Shown piece after piece: positions 25,765 through 33,444 of a stretch of DNA of 64,000 nt. Positions within the stretch are counted from its first letter, which is position 1. Every line of letters starts with the position of its first letter. A model generated the notes under the pieces. The model was not told the DNA's origin and did not search any database. It was given only the letters and a program-made list of their open reading frames with translations. Origin of the DNA: Enterobacteriaceae bacterium UBA5654 (GTDB taxonomy: Bacteria > Pseudomonadota > Gammaproteobacteria > Enterobacterales > Enterobacteriaceae); NCBI GenBank assembly GCA_002421005.1, contig DIJC01000020.1, positions 138,950 through 202,949 of the forward strand, written 5' to 3'. The translations under genes and the position numbers were made by a program.

Positions 25765-27528
25765 GTGCGATTATTTGCTCAACTAGGCTGGTACTTCCGT
25801 CGGGAGTGGCGACGCTATCTCGGTGCGGTCGCCCTGCTGATTATCATTGCTATTCTGCAACTTATCCCGCCAAAAGTGGTGGGGATCATCGTTGATGGCG
25901 TCACGCAGCGGCACTACAGCGCAACGCAGGTGCTGATGTGGCTGGGTTTAATGGCGCTGATTGCCGTGGTCGTCTATCTGCTGCGCTACGTCTGGCGCGT
26001 GCTGCTTTTCGGTGCCTCTTATCAGCTCGCCGTTGAGCTGCGGGAGGATTATTACCGTCAGCTCAGCCGCCAGCACCCGGAATTTTACCTGCGCCACCGC
26101 ACCGGGGATCTCATCGCCCGCGCCACCAATGATGTCGATCGGGTGGTTTTCGCCGCCGGGGAAGGGGTGCTGACGCTGGTGGATTCGCTGGTGATGGGCT
26201 GCGCGGTGCTGATTGTGATGTCCACGCAAATCAGCTGGCAGCTCACCCTGCTGGCGCTGGTGCCGATGCCGGTCATGGCGCTGATGATCAAACGCAACGG
26301 CGACAGCCTGCATGAGCGCTTCAAGCTGGCGCAGGCGGCATTTTCCTCGCTTAACGACCGCACTCAGGAGAGCATGACCAGCATCCGCATGATCAAAGCG
26401 TTTGGTCTGGAAGATCGCCAGTCGGCGATGTTTGCCGCCGATGCTGCCGATACCGGCGCGAAAAACATGCGCGTGGCGCGTATCGACGCGCGTTTTGATC
26501 CCACCATTTACATTGCTATTGGCACGGCAAACCTGCTGGCCATCGGCGGCGGAAGCTGGATGGTGATCAACAACGTCTTAACGCTGGGTGAACTGACCAG
26601 CTTTATTATGTACCTGGGGCTGATGATTTGGCCGATGCTGGCGCTGGCGTGGATGTTCAATATCGTCGAGCGCGGCAGCGCCGCTTACAGCCGGATCCGC
26701 GCGCTGCTTGCCGAAGCGCCGGTAGTCAACGACGGCAGCGAAACCCTGCCGCCGGAGCGCGGCACGCTGGATGTCGCCATCGGTCAGTTCCGCTACCCGC
26801 ACGCGGCGCAGCCCACCCTGACGCAGGTTAACTTTACCCTCAGGCCCGGACAGATGCTGGGCATTTGCGGCCCGACCGGGGCCGGGAAAAGTACCGTTTT
26901 AGCGCTGATCCAGCGCCACTTTGACGTCGATGAAGGCGATATTCGCTTTCACGATATTTCCCTCTCGCGGTTGCAGATCGATAACTGGCGCAGCCGCCTG
27001 GCGGTGGTCAATCAAACCCCGTTCCTGTTTTCCGATACCGTCGCCAGCAATATTGCCCTCGGCAAGCCCGGCGCGACGCAGGAGGAAATTGAACAGGTGG
27101 CGCGGCTTGCCAGCGTGCATGAGGATATCCTGCGCCTGCCGCACGGCTATCAAACTGAAGTCGGCGAGCGCGGGGTGATGCTTTCCGGCGGGCAGAAACA
27201 GCGGCTGTCGATTGCCAGGGCGCTGCTGCTGGATGCGGAGATCCTGATCCTCGACGACGCGCTGTCGGCGGTGGATGGGCGCACCGAACATCAGATCCTC
27301 CACAATCTGCGCCAGTGGGGCACCGACCGTACGGTGATTATCAGCGCGCATCGTCTCTCCGCACTCACCGAAGCCAGCGAAATCATTGTGATGCAGCACG
27401 GGCATATCACCCTGCGCGGCGATCACGAGCAGCTTGTCGCCCGGCCCGGCTGGTATCGGGATATGTATCGCTATCAGCAACTCGAAGCGGCGCTGGACGA
27501 CGAGCCAGAGGAGGCCATCAATGCGTAG
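25765..27528 (+). CDS. mdlA: ABC exporter subunit MdlA (SmdA)
   Basis: Half-size ABC exporter, 587 aa, with six N-terminal membrane helices (about 1-300) and a nucleotide-binding domain (about 340-580). Walker A is GPTGAGKST and the signature is LSGGQKQR. Walker B LILDDALSAVDG carries Asp instead of the catalytic Glu. Translation starts at GTG (25765). It pairs with MdlB, whose ATG lies inside the mdlA end (8-nt overlap), giving a heterodimer. The substrate is unknown; the name multidrug-resistance-like reflects similarity only. decR ends 48 bp upstream, so the three genes may be co-transcribed. Confidence 0.95.
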   Translation: MRLFAQLGWYFRREWRRYLGAVALLIIIAILQLIPPKVVGIIVDGVTQRHYSATQVLMWLGLMALIAVVVYLLRYVWRVLLFGASYQLAVELREDYYRQLSRQHPEFYLRHRTGDLIARATNDVDRVVFAAGEGVLTLVDSLVMGCAVLIVMSTQISWQLTLLALVPMPVMALMIKRNGDSLHERFKLAQAAFSSLNDRTQESMTSIRMIKAFGLEDRQSAMFAADAADTGAKNMRVARIDARFDPTIYIAIGTANLLAIGGGSWMVINNVLTLGELTSFIMYLGLMIWPMLALAWMFNIVERGSAAYSRIRALLAEAPVVNDGSETLPPERGTLDVAIGQFRYPHAAQPTLTQVNFTLRPGQMLGICGPTGAGKSTVLALIQRHFDVDEGDIRFHDISLSRLQIDNWRSRLAVVNQTPFLFSDTVASNIALGKPGATQEEIEQVARLASVHEDILRLPHGYQTEVGERGVMLSGGQKQRLSIARALLLDAEILILDDALSAVDGRTEHQILHNLRQWGTDRTVIISAHRLSALTEASEIIVMQHGHITLRGDHEQLVARPGWYRDMYRYQQLEAALDDEPEEAINA

Positions 27529-29299
27529 TTTTGGACAATTATGGCCGACGCTGAAACGTCTGCTGGCCTATGGATCTCCGTGGCGTAAACCGCTGACCAT
27601 CGCCGTGGTGATGATGTGGATTGCGGCGATTGCCGAAGTCAGTGGCCCGCTATTGATCAGCTATTTCATCGACAATATGGTTTCGAAGCGCTGGCTGCCG
27701 CTGGGGCTGATTAGCGGCCTGGCTGCCGCCTACGTCGGATTACAAATTCTCGCCGCGTGGCTGCATTATTCCCAGTCGCTGCTGTTTAACCGTGCGGCGG
27801 TGGGCGTGGTGCAGCAGTTGCGCACCGATGTGATGGATGCAGCGCTGCGCCAGCCGCTCAGCGCTTTTGATACCCAGCCGGTGGGCGAACTGATTTCGCG
27901 CGTCACCAACGACACCGAGGTGATCCGCGACCTCTACGTCACTGTCGTCGCTACCGTGCTGCGCAGCGCGGCGCTGGTCGGCGCAATGCTGGTGGCGATG
28001 TTCAGCCTCGACTGGCGAATGGCGCTGGTCGCGATCACCATTTTCCCGGCTGTAATGATCGTCATGCTGATTTATCAGCGTTACAGCACGCCGATTGTGC
28101 GACGGGTGCGCGCCTGGCTGGCTCAAATCAACGATGGCTTTAACGAAGCCATTAACGGTATGAGCGTGATCCAGCAGTTCCGTCAGCAGGCCCGTTTCGG
28201 CGAGCGAATGCGCGAGGCCAGCCATGCGCATTATCTGGCGCGAATGCAAACCCTCAGGCTGGATGGTTTTCTGCTGCGCCCGCTGCTCAGCCTGTTCTCC
28301 GCGCTGATCCTCTGCGGGCTGCTGATGCTGTTCGGCTTTACCGCCGTCGGCACCATTGAAGTGGGCGTGCTGTATGCGTTTATCAGCTATCTGGGGCGTC
28401 TTAATGAACCGCTGATCGAGCTGACGACGCAGCAGTCGATGCTGCAACAGGCGGTGGTCGCCGGAGAGCGCGTGTTTGAACTGATGGACCGACCGCGCCA
28501 GTCCTACGGCACGGACGATCGGCCGCTGGGCAGTGGGGCTATCGACATTGAGCATGTCTCTTTTGCCTATCACGAAGATCGGCTGGTCTTGCAGGACATC
28601 ACGCTTAACATTCCGTCCCGCAGCTTCGTGGCGCTGGTAGGGCACACCGGCAGCGGCAAAAGCACGCTCGCCAGCCTGTTGATGGGTAACTATCCGCTTA
28701 CTGACGGTGAGATCCGCCTGGACGGTCGTCCGTTGGCCTCGCTCAGTCACGCCACCCTGCGCCAGGGTGTGGCGATGGTGCAACAGGACCCGGTGGTGCT
28801 CGCCGATACCTTCCTGACCAACGTGACGCTGGGGCGCAATATCAGCGAAGAGGCGGTCTGGCAGGCGCTGGAAACCGTCCAGTTGGCGGATCTGGCGCGC
28901 AGTATGAGCGACGGTATACATACGCCGCTCGGCGAGCAGGGCAATAATCTTTCGGTCGGGCAAAAACAGCTGCTGGCGATGGCGCGGGTGCTGGTTGAGA
29001 CGCCGCAAATCCTGATCCTCGACGAAGCCACCGCCAACATTGACTCTGGCACCGAACGCGCGATCCAGCAGGCGCTGGCCGCCGTACGCGAGCGCACTAC
29101 GCTTGTAGTGATCGCCCACCGCCTGTCCACTATTGTGGAAGCGGATACCATTATGGTGCTGCATCGCGGGCAGGGCGTGGAGCGCGGAACGCATCAGCAG
29201 CTTCTCGCTGCCAAAGGCCGCTACTGGCAAATGTATCAGTTGCAGCTTGCCGGGGAAGAGCTTCAGGCCAGCGCGCATGAGGGATCTCTTTCCGCCTGA
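27521..29299 (+). CDS. mdlB: ABC exporter subunit MdlB (SmdB)
   Basis: Partner half-transporter, 592 aa, with the same architecture as MdlA. Walker A is GHTGSGKST and Walker B LILDEATANIDSG has the catalytic Glu. The signature is LSVGQKQ, a departure from LSGGQ. Opposed to MdlA this predicts one degenerate and one canonical ATP site. The start MRSFGQLWPTLK at 27521 is preceded by GAGGAGG inside mdlA, so translation is coupled. Confidence 0.95.
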   Translation: MRSFGQLWPTLKRLLAYGSPWRKPLTIAVVMMWIAAIAEVSGPLLISYFIDNMVSKRWLPLGLISGLAAAYVGLQILAAWLHYSQSLLFNRAAVGVVQQLRTDVMDAALRQPLSAFDTQPVGELISRVTNDTEVIRDLYVTVVATVLRSAALVGAMLVAMFSLDWRMALVAITIFPAVMIVMLIYQRYSTPIVRRVRAWLAQINDGFNEAINGMSVIQQFRQQARFGERMREASHAHYLARMQTLRLDGFLLRPLLSLFSALILCGLLMLFGFTAVGTIEVGVLYAFISYLGRLNEPLIELTTQQSMLQQAVVAGERVFELMDRPRQSYGTDDRPLGSGAIDIEHVSFAYHEDRLVLQDITLNIPSRSFVALVGHTGSGKSTLASLLMGNYPLTDGEIRLDGRPLASLSHATLRQGVAMVQQDPVVLADTFLTNVTLGRNISEEAVWQALETVQLADLARSMSDGIHTPLGEQGNNLSVGQKQLLAMARVLVETPQILILDEATANIDSGTERAIQQALAAVRERTTLVVIAHRLSTIVEADTIMVLHRGQGVERGTHQQLLAAKGRYWQMYQLQLAGEELQASAHEGSLSA

Positions 29300-29348
29300 C
29301 GCACTATTTTCAGGCACCGGGATCTGCTGGTGCAATAATCGGACGCAT

Positions 29349-29376
29349 CATGCACCAGCATGGTGCGTTTTTTTTG
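29349..29376 (+). promoter_or_regulatory. NtrC-type enhancer site that also forms an intrinsic terminator
   Basis: TGCACCAGCATGGTGCG at 29351-29367 fits the NtrC dyad (TGCACY N5 GGTGCA) and lies about 100 bp before the -24/-12 promoter. The same dyad is a stem with a GCA loop followed by eight T, so it may also end mdlAB transcripts. A further TGGTGCA half-site lies at 29328-29334. Confidence 0.75.
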
Positions 29377-29451
29377 ACCTGTCACAATCTGAACCCCGGT
29401 CACACTTTTTCCCGCCAGCCAATCCGCCATTGCGACGCTTCCGATCATTCC

Positions 29452-29467
29452 TGGCACGCCGCTTGCT
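29452..29467 (+). promoter_or_regulatory. Sigma-54 promoter of glnK-amtB
   Basis: TGGCACGCCGCTTGCT is a match to the -24 (TGGCAC) / -12 (TTGC) consensus with correct spacing. It lies 54 bp before glnK. Confidence 0.9.
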
Positions 29468-29521
29468 TTATCTCCTGCGTATGAAATGCGGCCTTGACTG
29501 AATTCTGACTGGAGGGGATCT

Positions 29522-29860
29522 ATGAAGCTGGTAACAGTGGTAATCAAGCCATTTAAACTCGAAGACGTGCGCGAGGCGCTCTCTTCTATTGGTATTCAGG
29601 GGCTGACCGTGACCGAAGTGAAAGGCTTCGGACGCCAGAAAGGACATGCCGAACTGTATCGCGGTGCGGAGTACAGCGTTAACTTTCTGCCGAAAGTGAA
29701 AATTGATGTGGCTATCGCTGACGACCAGCTCGACGAAGTGATCGACATCATCAGCAAAGCGGCCTACACGGGAAAAATTGGCGACGGCAAAATTTTTGTC
29801 GCTGAGCTGCAACGCGTTATTCGCATTCGTACCGGCGAAGCCGACGAAGCGGCACTCTGA
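29522..29860 (+). CDS. glnK: Nitrogen regulatory protein PII, GlnK
   Basis: Trimeric PII signal protein, 112 aa. It binds ATP/ADP and 2-oxoglutarate and is uridylylated at Tyr51 in the T-loop (GRQKGHAELYRGAEYSVNF). When deuridylylated it plugs the AmtB channel. Further signatures are KTG-like YTGKIGDGKIFV and VIRIRTGE. The identity as GlnK rather than GlnB rests on linkage to amtB and the sigma-54 promoter. GGAGG precedes the ATG. Confidence 0.98.
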   Translation: MKLVTVVIKPFKLEDVREALSSIGIQGLTVTEVKGFGRQKGHAELYRGAEYSVNFLPKVKIDVAIADDQLDEVIDIISKAAYTGKIGDGKIFVAELQRVIRIRTGEADEAAL

Positions 29861-29891
29861 CTCCTGGCACACAGTGATAGGGAACAAAAAA

Positions 29892-31178
29892 ATGAAGATA
29901 GCAACGATGAAAACAGGTTTAGCCGCGTTGATGCTGGCCCCCGGTCTGGCGATGGCTGCGCCAGCGGTGGCAGATAAAGCAGACAACGCTTTTATGATGA
30001 TTTGTACTGCGCTGGTGCTGTTTATGACCGTGCCGGGGATCGCGCTGTTTTACGGCGGCCTGATCCGTGGCAAAAACGTCCTTTCTATGCTGACCCAGGT
30101 CACCGTCACCTTCGCGCTGGTCTGCGTGCTGTGGGTGGTCTACGGTTACTCGCTGGCGTTTGGCGAAGGCAACAGCTTCTTCGGTAACTTTAACTGGGCG
30201 ATGCTGAAAAATATCGAGCTGACGGCGGTGATGGGCAGCTTCTACCAGTATATTCATGTCGCGTTTCAGGGCTCGTTTGCCTGCATTACCGTCGGGCTGA
30301 TTGTGGGCGCGCTGGCGGAACGTATTCGTTTTTCCGCGGTGCTGATTTTTGTGGTGGTCTGGCTGACGCTCTCCTACGTGCCGATCGCCCACATGGTGTG
30401 GGGCGGCGGACTGTTGGCTTCGCACGGCGCGCTGGATTTTGCAGGCGGGACGGTGGTGCATATTAACGCCGCTATCGCCGGGCTGGTGGGCGCGTATCTG
30501 ATTGGTAAACGCGTGGGCTTCGGCAAAGAAGCCTTCAAGCCCCACAACCTGCCGATGGTCTTCACCGGCACGGCGATCCTCTACGTGGGCTGGTTTGGCT
30601 TTAACGCTGGCTCTGCGAGCGCGGCTAACGAAATCGCGGCGCTGGCTTTCGTTAATACCGTGGTTGCCACGGCAGGTGCAATCCTTGCCTGGGTCTTCGG
30701 CGAGTGGGTTACGCGGGGTAAACCTTCTCTGCTGGGTGCCTGTTCCGGGGCGATTGCCGGGCTGGTTGGCGTAACGCCTGCCTGCGGTTACATCGGTGTC
30801 GGCGGTGCGCTGATCGTCGGGATCGCGGCAGGTCTGGCAGGGCTGTGGGGCGTGACCATGCTGAAACGTCTGCTGCGTGTGGACGATCCTTGCGATGTGT
30901 TCGGTGTTCACGGCGTTTGCGGTATTGTCGGCTGTATCCTGACCGGCATCTTTGCGGCGACCTCACTGGGCGGCGTGGGTTATGCGGAAGGCGTGACGAT
31001 GGGTCACCAGGTGCTGGTGCAGCTGGAAAGTATTGCGATTACTATCGTCTGGTCTGCGGTCGTGGCCTTTATCGGCTACAAGCTGGCGGATATGACCGTC
31101 GGTCTGCGTGTCCCGGAAGAGCAGGAACGCGAAGGGCTGGACGTCAACAGCCACGGCGAGAATGCGTATAACGCATAA
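29892..31178 (+). CDS. amtB: Ammonium channel AmtB
   Basis: Trimeric inner-membrane ammonia channel (428 aa precursor). A cleavable signal peptide ends near GLAMA, and there are 11 membrane helices. The twin-His pore signature lies in AGGTVVHINAAIAGLVGA and DVFGVHGVCGIVGC. The C-terminal tail EREGLDVNSHGENAYNA is the GlnK-contact tail. The start is MKIATMKTGL at 29892; the long upstream frame overlaps glnK and is rejected. It is co-transcribed with glnK, 31 bp apart. Confidence 0.98.
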   Translation: MKIATMKTGLAALMLAPGLAMAAPAVADKADNAFMMICTALVLFMTVPGIALFYGGLIRGKNVLSMLTQVTVTFALVCVLWVVYGYSLAFGEGNSFFGNFNWAMLKNIELTAVMGSFYQYIHVAFQGSFACITVGLIVGALAERIRFSAVLIFVVVWLTLSYVPIAHMVWGGGLLASHGALDFAGGTVVHINAAIAGLVGAYLIGKRVGFGKEAFKPHNLPMVFTGTAILYVGWFGFNAGSASAANEIAALAFVNTVVATAGAILAWVFGEWVTRGKPSLLGACSGAIAGLVGVTPACGYIGVGGALIVGIAAGLAGLWGVTMLKRLLRVDDPCDVFGVHGVCGIVGCILTGIFAATSLGGVGYAEGVTMGHQVLVQLESIAITIVWSAVVAFIGYKLADMTVGLRVPEEQEREGLDVNSHGENAYNA

Positions 31179-31190
31179 GATACGTTAATC

Positions 31191-31216
31191 ATTTCCCCCT
31201 CCCCGGAGGGGGAAAT
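31191..31216. terminator. Hairpin between convergent amtB and tesB
   Basis: Perfect 10-bp stem ATTTCCCCCT/AGGGGGAAAT with a CCCCGG loop, 12 bp after the amtB stop and 4 bp from the tesB stop. The A/T-ended arms could serve as short U-tracts on both strands. Confidence 0.65.
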
Positions 31217-31220
31217 GTGA

Positions 31221-32081
31221 CTAACCCCGGTTACGCATTACCCCTTCCTGCACGGTAGACGCTACCAGCACCCCATCCTGAGTATAAAATTCCCCGCGTA
31301 CAAACCCGCGCGCGCCAGAGGCAGACGTGCTTTCCACGCTATAAAGCAGCCAGTCGTTCAGACTGAACGGGCGGTGGAACCACATGGAGTGATCAATGGT
31401 TGCCACCTGCATTCCTTTTTCCAGAAAACCGACGCCGTGCGGCTGAAGCGCTACCGGTAAAAAGTTGAAGTCCGACGCATAGCCCAGCAAATACTGATGC
31501 ACCCGCAGATCTTCCGGCATCGCGCCGTTAGCGCGCATCCATACCTGGCGAGTGGGTTCGGCAACGTGGCCTTTTAACGGGTTATGGAATTCGACCGGGC
31601 GGATCTCCAGCGGTTTATCACTGAGGAATTTGTCTTTCACCTGCGGGGGAAGCAGATGCGCCAGCGAGCGGGCAATATCAGTTTCTGATTTCAGTTCGTC
31701 CGGCGCGGGCGCGGGCGGCATGGTTTTCTGATGCTCATAGCCGGATTCCGGTGCCTGGAAAGAGGCCGTCATATAAAAAATCGGCTTGCCGTTTTGTATT
31801 GCGGCAACGCGGCGCGCGCTGAAGCTGTTTCCGTCGCGCAGCACTTCGACGTCATACACAATCGGTTTCTGGCTATCGCCGGGGCGCAGAAAGTAGCTGT
31901 GAAAAGAATGCACCAGCCGATCTTCGGGCACGGTTTCTTTGGCGGCATACAGTGCCTGACCCACTACCTGACCGCCAAAAACCTGGCGCAGACCTAAATC
32001 TTCGCTCTGGCCGCGAAAAAGTCCTTCTTCAATTTTTTCCAGATTTAATAATGTCAGCAAATTGCTTAGCGCCTGACTCAT
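31221..32081 (-). CDS. tesB: Acyl-CoA thioesterase II
   Basis: Cytosolic double-hotdog thioesterase of 286 aa, the E. coli length. It hydrolyses medium- and long-chain acyl-CoAs. Catalytic Asp, Thr/Ser and Gln fall in TIDHSMWFHRP, SVESTSASGARGF and STVQEGVMRNRG. It is convergent with amtB; an ERIC element lies 44 bp upstream of its start. Confidence 0.97.
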   Translation of the reverse strand: MSQALSNLLTLLNLEKIEEGLFRGQSEDLGLRQVFGGQVVGQALYAAKETVPEDRLVHSFHSYFLRPGDSQKPIVYDVEVLRDGNSFSARRVAAIQNGKPIFYMTASFQAPESGYEHQKTMPPAPAPDELKSETDIARSLAHLLPPQVKDKFLSDKPLEIRPVEFHNPLKGHVAEPTRQVWMRANGAMPEDLRVHQYLLGYASDFNFLPVALQPHGVGFLEKGMQVATIDHSMWFHRPFSLNDWLLYSVESTSASGARGFVRGEFYTQDGVLVASTVQEGVMRNRG

Positions 32082-32124
32082 AGTTTTCCCCAGTTAATAA
32101 AAAGCGGTCGTGGTTACAGGCTGA

Positions 32125-32240
32125 TTATACCCGTCATACTGCAAGTTGCCTGTGCGTTGGCTGCGCTCACTTACCCCAGTCACAGCTCCCGGGGCTTCCC
32201 TCGCTTGCCGCCTGCATCCGATTCGAATTATTTAGGGTAT
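32125..32240. repeat. ERIC element (shortened)
   Basis: It begins TTATACCCGTCATACTGCAA and ends CGAATTATTTAGGGTAT, with TTGGCTGCGCTCACTTACCC, CAGTCACAGCTCCCGGGG and CTCGCTTGCCGCCTGCA between. These match the ERIC/IRU consensus block by block. At 116 bp it is shorter than the usual 126-127 bp, missing part of the centre (the TTACTTATGTA region). It sits in the 324-bp gap between divergent tesB and ybaY. The remaining AT-rich DNA (32241-32405) must hold the ybaY promoter. Confidence 0.88.
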
Positions 32241-32405
32241 TTAACTCAGAATAGCAAGTGGTCGGACGGGTGCAAAAATCTGATTAACGGCCTGATTCCA
32301 GGCAAAAATAAGTGACATGTGCCACACTTAACCTCGTTGTCTTTCAGTTAACCACTCATCTGGTGGGAATCTATCTCGCAGTGCATAGCGTATAAGGAGA
32401 ACGTA

Positions 32406-32975
32406 ATGAAAGTCGTGCACATGTTAAGTGGTATTGCCGTAGCGGTTGCTCTGTCGGCCTGTGCTGATAAAAGCGCAGATATCCAGACGCCAGCGCTAAA
32501 CCCAAATACTTCTGGTGTCGCCTCTAAGTCTGTCATACAGCAGCCAAACGTTTCTGGTACGGTGTGGATCCGTCAGAAAGTCGCTTTACCGCCTGATGCG
32601 GTGCTTACCGTGACGGTTTCTGATGCTTCGCAGTCTGATGCGCCATCGAAAGTGATCGCGCAGAAAGCGGTCCGTACTGACGGTAAACAGCCGCCGTACA
32701 GCTACATCCTGCCGTTTAACCCGGCGGATATTCAGCCGAATGCCCGCATTCTGCTGAGCGCCGCGATAACGGTTAAAGACAAACTGGTCTTTATTACTGA
32801 TGGTGTGAAACCGGTTATCAATCAGGGTGGGACGAAAGTCGATCTGACGCTGGTACCGGTGCCGCAAACCGCCGTACCGTTGCAGTCCAGCGGTGGCGCA
32901 GCGACGACCGTGCCGTCAACGTCGCCGACGCAAATTACCCCGTCGGGCGCGACGCCCGCACCAACCCAGTTCTGA
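32406..32975 (+). CDS. ybaY: YbaY family lipoprotein
   Basis: Lipoprotein of 189 aa (E. coli 190) with lipobox LSAC (Cys19). A beta-rich YscW-type domain (about 50-150; NVSGTVWIRQKVALPPDAVL) is followed by a Thr/Ser/Pro-rich C-terminal tail. YscW-like pilotins help outer-membrane secretin assembly, but no secretin gene is near and E. coli YbaY has no firm role. AAGGAGA precedes the ATG. Confidence 0.93.
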   Translation: MKVVHMLSGIAVAVALSACADKSADIQTPALNPNTSGVASKSVIQQPNVSGTVWIRQKVALPPDAVLTVTVSDASQSDAPSKVIAQKAVRTDGKQPPYSYILPFNPADIQPNARILLSAAITVKDKLVFITDGVKPVINQGGTKVDLTLVPVPQTAVPLQSSGGAATTVPSTSPTQITPSGATPAPTQF

Positions 32976-32981
32976 TGTTAA

Positions 32982-33007
32982 CGCCCTCATCCTTACGGGT
33001 GGGGGCG
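32982..33007. terminator. Hairpin between convergent ybaY and atl
   Basis: 11-bp stem with G-U pairs (CGCCCTCATCC / GGGTGGGGGCG) and a TTAC loop, followed by ATTTAATAT. Confidence 0.6.
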
Positions 33008-33009
33008 AT

Positions 33010-33321
33010 TTAATATCGCCATCGATAATGCTGTAAATCAATCTGCCCGTTCCCCGACACCTGCACACCCTCTGCCAGCAACGCCTGTCTTTGCCGCTGA
33101 AGATCCGGTCCGGTTAATGAAATCGCCCCGTGACGGTTAACCACCCGGTGCCACGGCAGCGTCGAGCCTTCCGGTAAGCGCTTAAGCACGCCGCCAACCT
33201 GTCTTGCCGCACGCGGTGATCCCGCCAGCCGCGCCACATCGCCATAGGTCGTGACGTAGCCTTCTGGGATTGAGGAAACAATCTGCCAGACGCGCTGCGG
33301 GAATGAGTCTTCAGGATCCAT
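33010..33321 (-). CDS. atl: Alkyltransferase-like protein Atl (YbaZ)
   Basis: DNA-damage recognition protein (103 aa) of the alkyltransferase-like family. It has the O6-alkylguanine transferase fold, but the reactive Cys of PCHRV is Trp in PWHRVV. It therefore binds O6-alkylguanine without repairing it and hands the lesion to nucleotide excision repair. It starts at MDPEDSFPQRVW, about 26 residues shorter than annotated E. coli YbaZ, whose extra N-terminus is not conserved here. Confidence 0.95.
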   Translation of the reverse strand: MDPEDSFPQRVWQIVSSIPEGYVTTYGDVARLAGSPRAARQVGGVLKRLPEGSTLPWHRVVNRHGAISLTGPDLQRQRQALLAEGVQVSGNGQIDLQHYRWRY

Positions 33322-33397
33322 AATGCGTTCCTTAGTGTGGAGGGGAATAGCATAAACGGTGCCGGGAAGCGTGGGAAGATAAGGTGGTGTAGCCTGA

Positions 33398-33425
33398 ATG
33401 ACGGGGAAGTGATTTTCCCCGTCAT
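33398..33425 (-). terminator. Hairpin after the nhaC-like gene
   Basis: 11-bp perfect stem ATGACGGGGAA/TTCCCCGTCAT with a 6-nt loop, 20 bp after the nhaC-like stop; no clear U-tract. Confidence 0.55.
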
Positions 33426-33444
33426 GAGTGCGGCTTGCGGTTAA

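Noticed and set aside
27740..29335. 531-codon minus-strand ORF opposite mdlB
   Set aside because: It is a shadow of mdlB with His/Arg/Gln-rich composition and no homology; typical of GC-rich coding DNA read in the opposite frame.
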